A program made the position numbers and the translations under genes. Positions 61,875-64,000 of a DNA stretch of 64,000 bases are shown here, piece after piece. The first letter of the stretch is position 1, and every line of letters starts with the position of its first letter. The notes under the pieces were generated by a model, which worked only from the letters and a program-made list of their open reading frames with translations, was not told the DNA's origin and did not search any database. This DNA comes from Croceicoccus naphthovorans (GTDB taxonomy: Bacteria; Pseudomonadota; Alphaproteobacteria; Sphingomonadales; Sphingomonadaceae): the NCBI RefSeq assembly GCF_001028705.1, contig NZ_CP011770.1, forward strand, positions 3,103,501 to 3,167,500, read 5' to 3'.

Positions 61875-62630
61875 TCATGACGGCTGGTGACCGGAAAGAG
61901 GGACGAACAGGCTATCCTCGACTTCGGAAGGGGCTGGATCTGGTATCTCTCCGGCATCGCCCCGTGGCGCTACGGATGGCGTCGAAACTGTGCCGGACGT
62001 GACGCTGACCGGACGGGAAAAGAGCGGCGCGTGGGTCCAGGCCAGCGCATCGGCGGGCGCGCTGGCGAGCGCGCGAGCGGGCGCTCCGCCGACCATCGGC
62101 GCGAGCATGGCGAGATAGGCGCGCGTCTCTCGCGGTAGCGGGCGGCCGGTCGCCAGATGCTCATCATAGCGTCCCGGGCCAGCGTTATAGGCTGCCAGCA
62201 TTGCAGTCGGATTGCCGTAACGATCGTGCAATTCACGAAGATAGGCGGCGCCCGCGATGATGTTGTCGCGGGGGTCGTAGGGATTGCGGCCGAGACGATA
62301 ACGCGCGCGAAGTTCCGCCCAGGTGCCGGGCATGATCTGCATCAGCCCCATGGCTCCAGCGTGCGAGAGCGCGGTCACATCGCCCGCGCTCTCGACACGC
62401 ATGACCGCCCATATCCAGCGCTCCGGGATACCGAAACGACGCGATGCCTCGGCCACATGAGCGGCGATCGGCGTCACCGCGGACGACGACTGCGCCGTGG
62501 CGGTTTCGCCGCGCGCGATGGCCGTCGCCGGCGCACTCGCAAGACTTGCGAGCAACGCCAGCGACAGCGCCCGGCGGCGCGATGTGCAGCAGCGCGGGCG
62601 CACCGGATCAGCTCCGATCTTCGCGGACAC
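61875..62630 (-). CDS. Lytic transglycosylase of the transfer system
   Basis: A 251-residue exported protein: signal peptide near LALLASLASAPATAIA, then an SLT domain with catalytic Glu80 in AVMRVESAGDVTALSHAGAM, GLMQIMPGTW and YNPYDPRDNI-like segment NPYDPRDNIIAGAAYL followed by MLAAYNAGPGRYD. It cleaves peptidoglycan to open space for the transfer channel (VirB1-like). It overlaps the DUF736 gene by 23 bases and is the last mobilisation gene before the IS element. Confidence 0.95.
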   Translation of the reverse strand: MSAKIGADPVRPRCCTSRRRALSLALLASLASAPATAIARGETATAQSSSAVTPIAAHVAEASRRFGIPERWIWAVMRVESAGDVTALSHAGAMGLMQIMPGTWAELRARYRLGRNPYDPRDNIIAGAAYLRELHDRYGNPTAMLAAYNAGPGRYDEHLATGRPLPRETRAYLAMLAPMVGGAPARALASAPADALAWTHAPLFSRPVSVTSGTVSTPSVAPRGDAGEIPDPAPSEVEDSLFVPLSGHQPS

Positions 62631-62943
62631 GCGGACGGCTTACCGACAGGCGGAAAGCCGAACCCTCGTCGTCGGTGCGGAAGAGATGCGCGCGCAGAGT
62701 CTGGCCCGCGAACAACGGGCTTTCGATCTCCAGCGAGACATAGTCGCCCGCGCGTTCGCCGACATCCTTCCACGCAGCGCCGACTCTGGGGCCATGTTCG
62801 TCGTCGAGCAGGACGCGGAAATCCGGCGCTTTTTCTGCATCGCTCGGTTCGGCGGGAACGAGGGCGATAACCTCATCGATGCCGAACAACCGGATGCGGC
62901 CCGTATAGCCATCATCGGTGGGTTTGAAGATATTGGGTTGCAT
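62608..62943 (-). CDS. DUF736 domain protein
   Basis: A 111-residue protein from the ATG at 62943, preceded by AAGGAGACTGGCA; the frame is open 15 codons further. Family motifs GRIRLFGIDEVIALVPAE, APDFRVLLDDEHGPRVGAAW and DYVSLEIESPLFAGQTLRAH. DUF736 proteins are regularly found in conjugation clusters with DUF2840 and the TraF-type peptidase. Function unknown; possibly DNA-associated. Confidence 0.92.
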   Translation of the reverse strand: MQPNIFKPTDDGYTGRIRLFGIDEVIALVPAEPSDAEKAPDFRVLLDDEHGPRVGAAWKDVGERAGDYVSLEIESPLFAGQTLRAHLFRTDDEGSAFRLSVSRPRVREDRS

Positions 62944-62997
62944 TGCCAGTCTCCTTTGCTTGGCGGGGTGGAAGAGATTTCGCGGCACGGCGAACGC

Positions 62998-63495
62998 TCA
63001 CATCGGCGTCGCCCGACCGATCACGGTTGCTGCGGGAAGCAGTCCGAAATAGCGGCCGTCGAGGCTGTCCTCGCGGTCGGCGTTGAGGAAGAAAAGCTGG
63101 TCGGCTGCGAGCGTTCGGCAGCCCGTCCAGACCGGCAGCGCGCGGCCAAGCCGGTCGGTCGCCTTGGCGACGGCGACGGTCCGGCCATCGATGCTGATGG
63201 TGTCGCCAGTCCGGCAAACCGTCTGTCCGGGCAGCGCCGCGACACGCTTGAGGAGCGGCAGGCCGAGCGGCAGATAACCGCCCTCGGCGAGGAACCGCGC
63301 GATGTCCGGCGGCGGCTTCACCACGGCAAGCGCGCCGCGCGGGACGGAGTCGCCCGTCCGCACGCGGTAGAACCCGATAGGGACGCTGGGACTGGCGTTC
63401 CAGATCAGTCGCGGCGGTGGATCGATCCACATGGAGATCGCGATGAGATTGACCGCGACGACGGCCGCCGCGAGCGTTTTCCACGGATAGGTCAT
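62998..63495 (-). CDS. traF: S26-family (TraF-like) signal peptidase
   Basis: A 165-residue protein from the ATG at 63495: membrane anchor LAAAVVAVNLIAISMWI, the Ser motif NASPSVPIGFYRV (Ser37 likely nucleophile), and the Lys motif GLPLLKRVAALPGQTVC (Lys83), then FLNADREDSLDGRYFGLLP near the end. TraF peptidases of this family mature and cyclise the TrbC pilin. ATGA overlap with DUF2840 (63492-63495) shows they are coupled. Confidence 0.94.
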   Translation of the reverse strand: MTYPWKTLAAAVVAVNLIAISMWIDPPPRLIWNASPSVPIGFYRVRTGDSVPRGALAVVKPPPDIARFLAEGGYLPLGLPLLKRVAALPGQTVCRTGDTISIDGRTVAVAKATDRLGRALPVWTGCRTLAADQLFFLNADREDSLDGRYFGLLPAATVIGRATPM

Positions 63496-63968
63496 TGCAG
63501 GGAGCCTTTGCGGGCGAGCCAGGCGCGGTGGCGCTCCAGCGTGTAGGGACGCGGCGTTTCGCGGGCGGCGAGACGATTGTGGACGTGGCGCCAATGGTCC
63601 GGCGCGACGTCGGCGGGATCGATGTCGAGGGCGTCCACCGCGTCGATCGCTTCGAACACGCGCTGGACCTTCGGCCAGCCGGAAACCCGCAGCAGAATGT
63701 CGCCGCCGGGATCGACGCCGGGCACGGTCTGATAGGGTTCCCCCGGAAGGACCGCGCGCAGTATGTCGATGCGGGAAACGACCGTGCCGAAGTCGTTGGA
63801 CGCCCAGCGCACGAAGGCGAATATGCTGCCAGGAGCGAAACCGAGGCGGCGACGGCGCCGGTCGAGCATCTGATCCTCGACAGGGCGTCCGAAGCGTATC
63901 CAGCGCTCGATCTTCTTCTCGATCCACAGCAGGTCGACGCGGGTGCGATCATCGCGGGCGGCGATCAT
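63492..63968 (-). CDS. DUF2840 domain protein
   Basis: A 158-residue protein starting MIAARDDRTRVDLLWIEKKI, with FAPGSIFAFVRWASNDFGTV, SRIDILRAVLPGEPYQTVPG and VDPGGDILLRVSGWPKVQRV, the family pattern. It is a constant member of this ICE type between parA and traF. Function unknown. It overlaps both neighbours by ATGA. Confidence 0.93.
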   Translation of the reverse strand: MIAARDDRTRVDLLWIEKKIERWIRFGRPVEDQMLDRRRRRLGFAPGSIFAFVRWASNDFGTVVSRIDILRAVLPGEPYQTVPGVDPGGDILLRVSGWPKVQRVFEAIDAVDALDIDPADVAPDHWRHVHNRLAARETPRPYTLERHRAWLARKGSLQ

Positions 63969-64000
63969 GGGGCGCGCTCCTGATCCTCGTCCGGGAAGGC
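63965..64000 (-). CDS. C-terminal end of a gene upstream of DUF2840, probably parA
   Basis: The last 11 codons of a minus-strand frame (ending DEDQERAP) whose TGA overlaps the DUF2840 ATG (ATGA, 63965-63968). In related elements this position is held by a ParA-type partition ATPase, which is my inference; nothing diagnostic of ParA is inside the window. Confidence 0.45.
   Translation of the reverse strand, partial: AFPDEDQERAP

Noticed and set aside
1..64000. CRISPR arrays, rRNA genes and complete tRNA genes
   Set aside because: No regularly spaced direct repeats, no rRNA sequence and no complete tRNA seen; only the 3' half of tRNA-Arg at 10658-10702.

Overview
The window is GC-rich DNA from an alphaproteobacterium, most likely a sphingomonad (Sphingomonas, Sphingobium, Novosphingobium or a relative). 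The basis is the TraC/TraD/TraA module, the SapC, MucR and STN/TonB families, and the gene order of the trb/virD2 block. I judged this by reading; no database was searched. Almost the whole window is accessory DNA made of two mobile modules joined near 10.66-10.70 kb by the 3' half of a tRNA-Arg(CCG) gene.

Left module, 1-10.5 kb. A minus-strand defence-like operon (a large PD-(D/E)xK plus adenine methyltransferase fusion, an exported protein of unknown role, and a DUF262 protein cut by the window edge) sits next to a mobilisation unit. That unit has small traC/traD-like genes divergent from a Ti-type TraA relaxase-helicase, with a recognisable RSF1010/Ti-like origin of transfer between them, followed by a DUF6118 gene.

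Right module, from 10.66 kb to beyond 64 kb, reads as an integrative and conjugative element (ICE). It starts with the tRNA-Arg fragment and a tyrosine integrase, then an ABC-three-component (ABC-3C) conflict system (12.4-15.3 kb), a MucR regulator and an HU protein.

The cargo, 16.4-43.7 kb, is one large surface-protein locus. It holds a 4131-residue filamentous-haemagglutinin-type exoprotein, its FhaC/ShlB outer-membrane partner, a DUF2341-ExbB fusion, ExbD, several TonB-like proteins, a porin, SapC, a Skp/OmpH-like protein and small membrane proteins. It is flanked by an AraC regulator and a sigma/FecR/STN surface-signalling operon. There is an energy-transduction and signalling set but no TonB-dependent receptor, so the energised client may be the two-partner secretion pair itself. 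This is the most interesting feature of the window.

The conjugation block, 43.8-64 kb, has a LysR regulator and a small exported protein converging on a complete minus-strand P-type T4SS operon (trbB-C-D-E-J-K-L-F-G-I plus DUF2274). Upstream of it lie a ribbon-helix-helix gene, the coupling protein TraG, a VapBC pair, a VirD2/DUF3363 relaxase, an inserted IS110-family element, a lytic transglycosylase, DUF736, a TraF-like S26 peptidase, DUF2840 and the last codons of a probable parA. Many genes overlap by ATGA, so the blocks are probably co-transcribed. Start codons were adjusted where signal peptides, ribosome binding sites or overlaps argued for a shorter protein.
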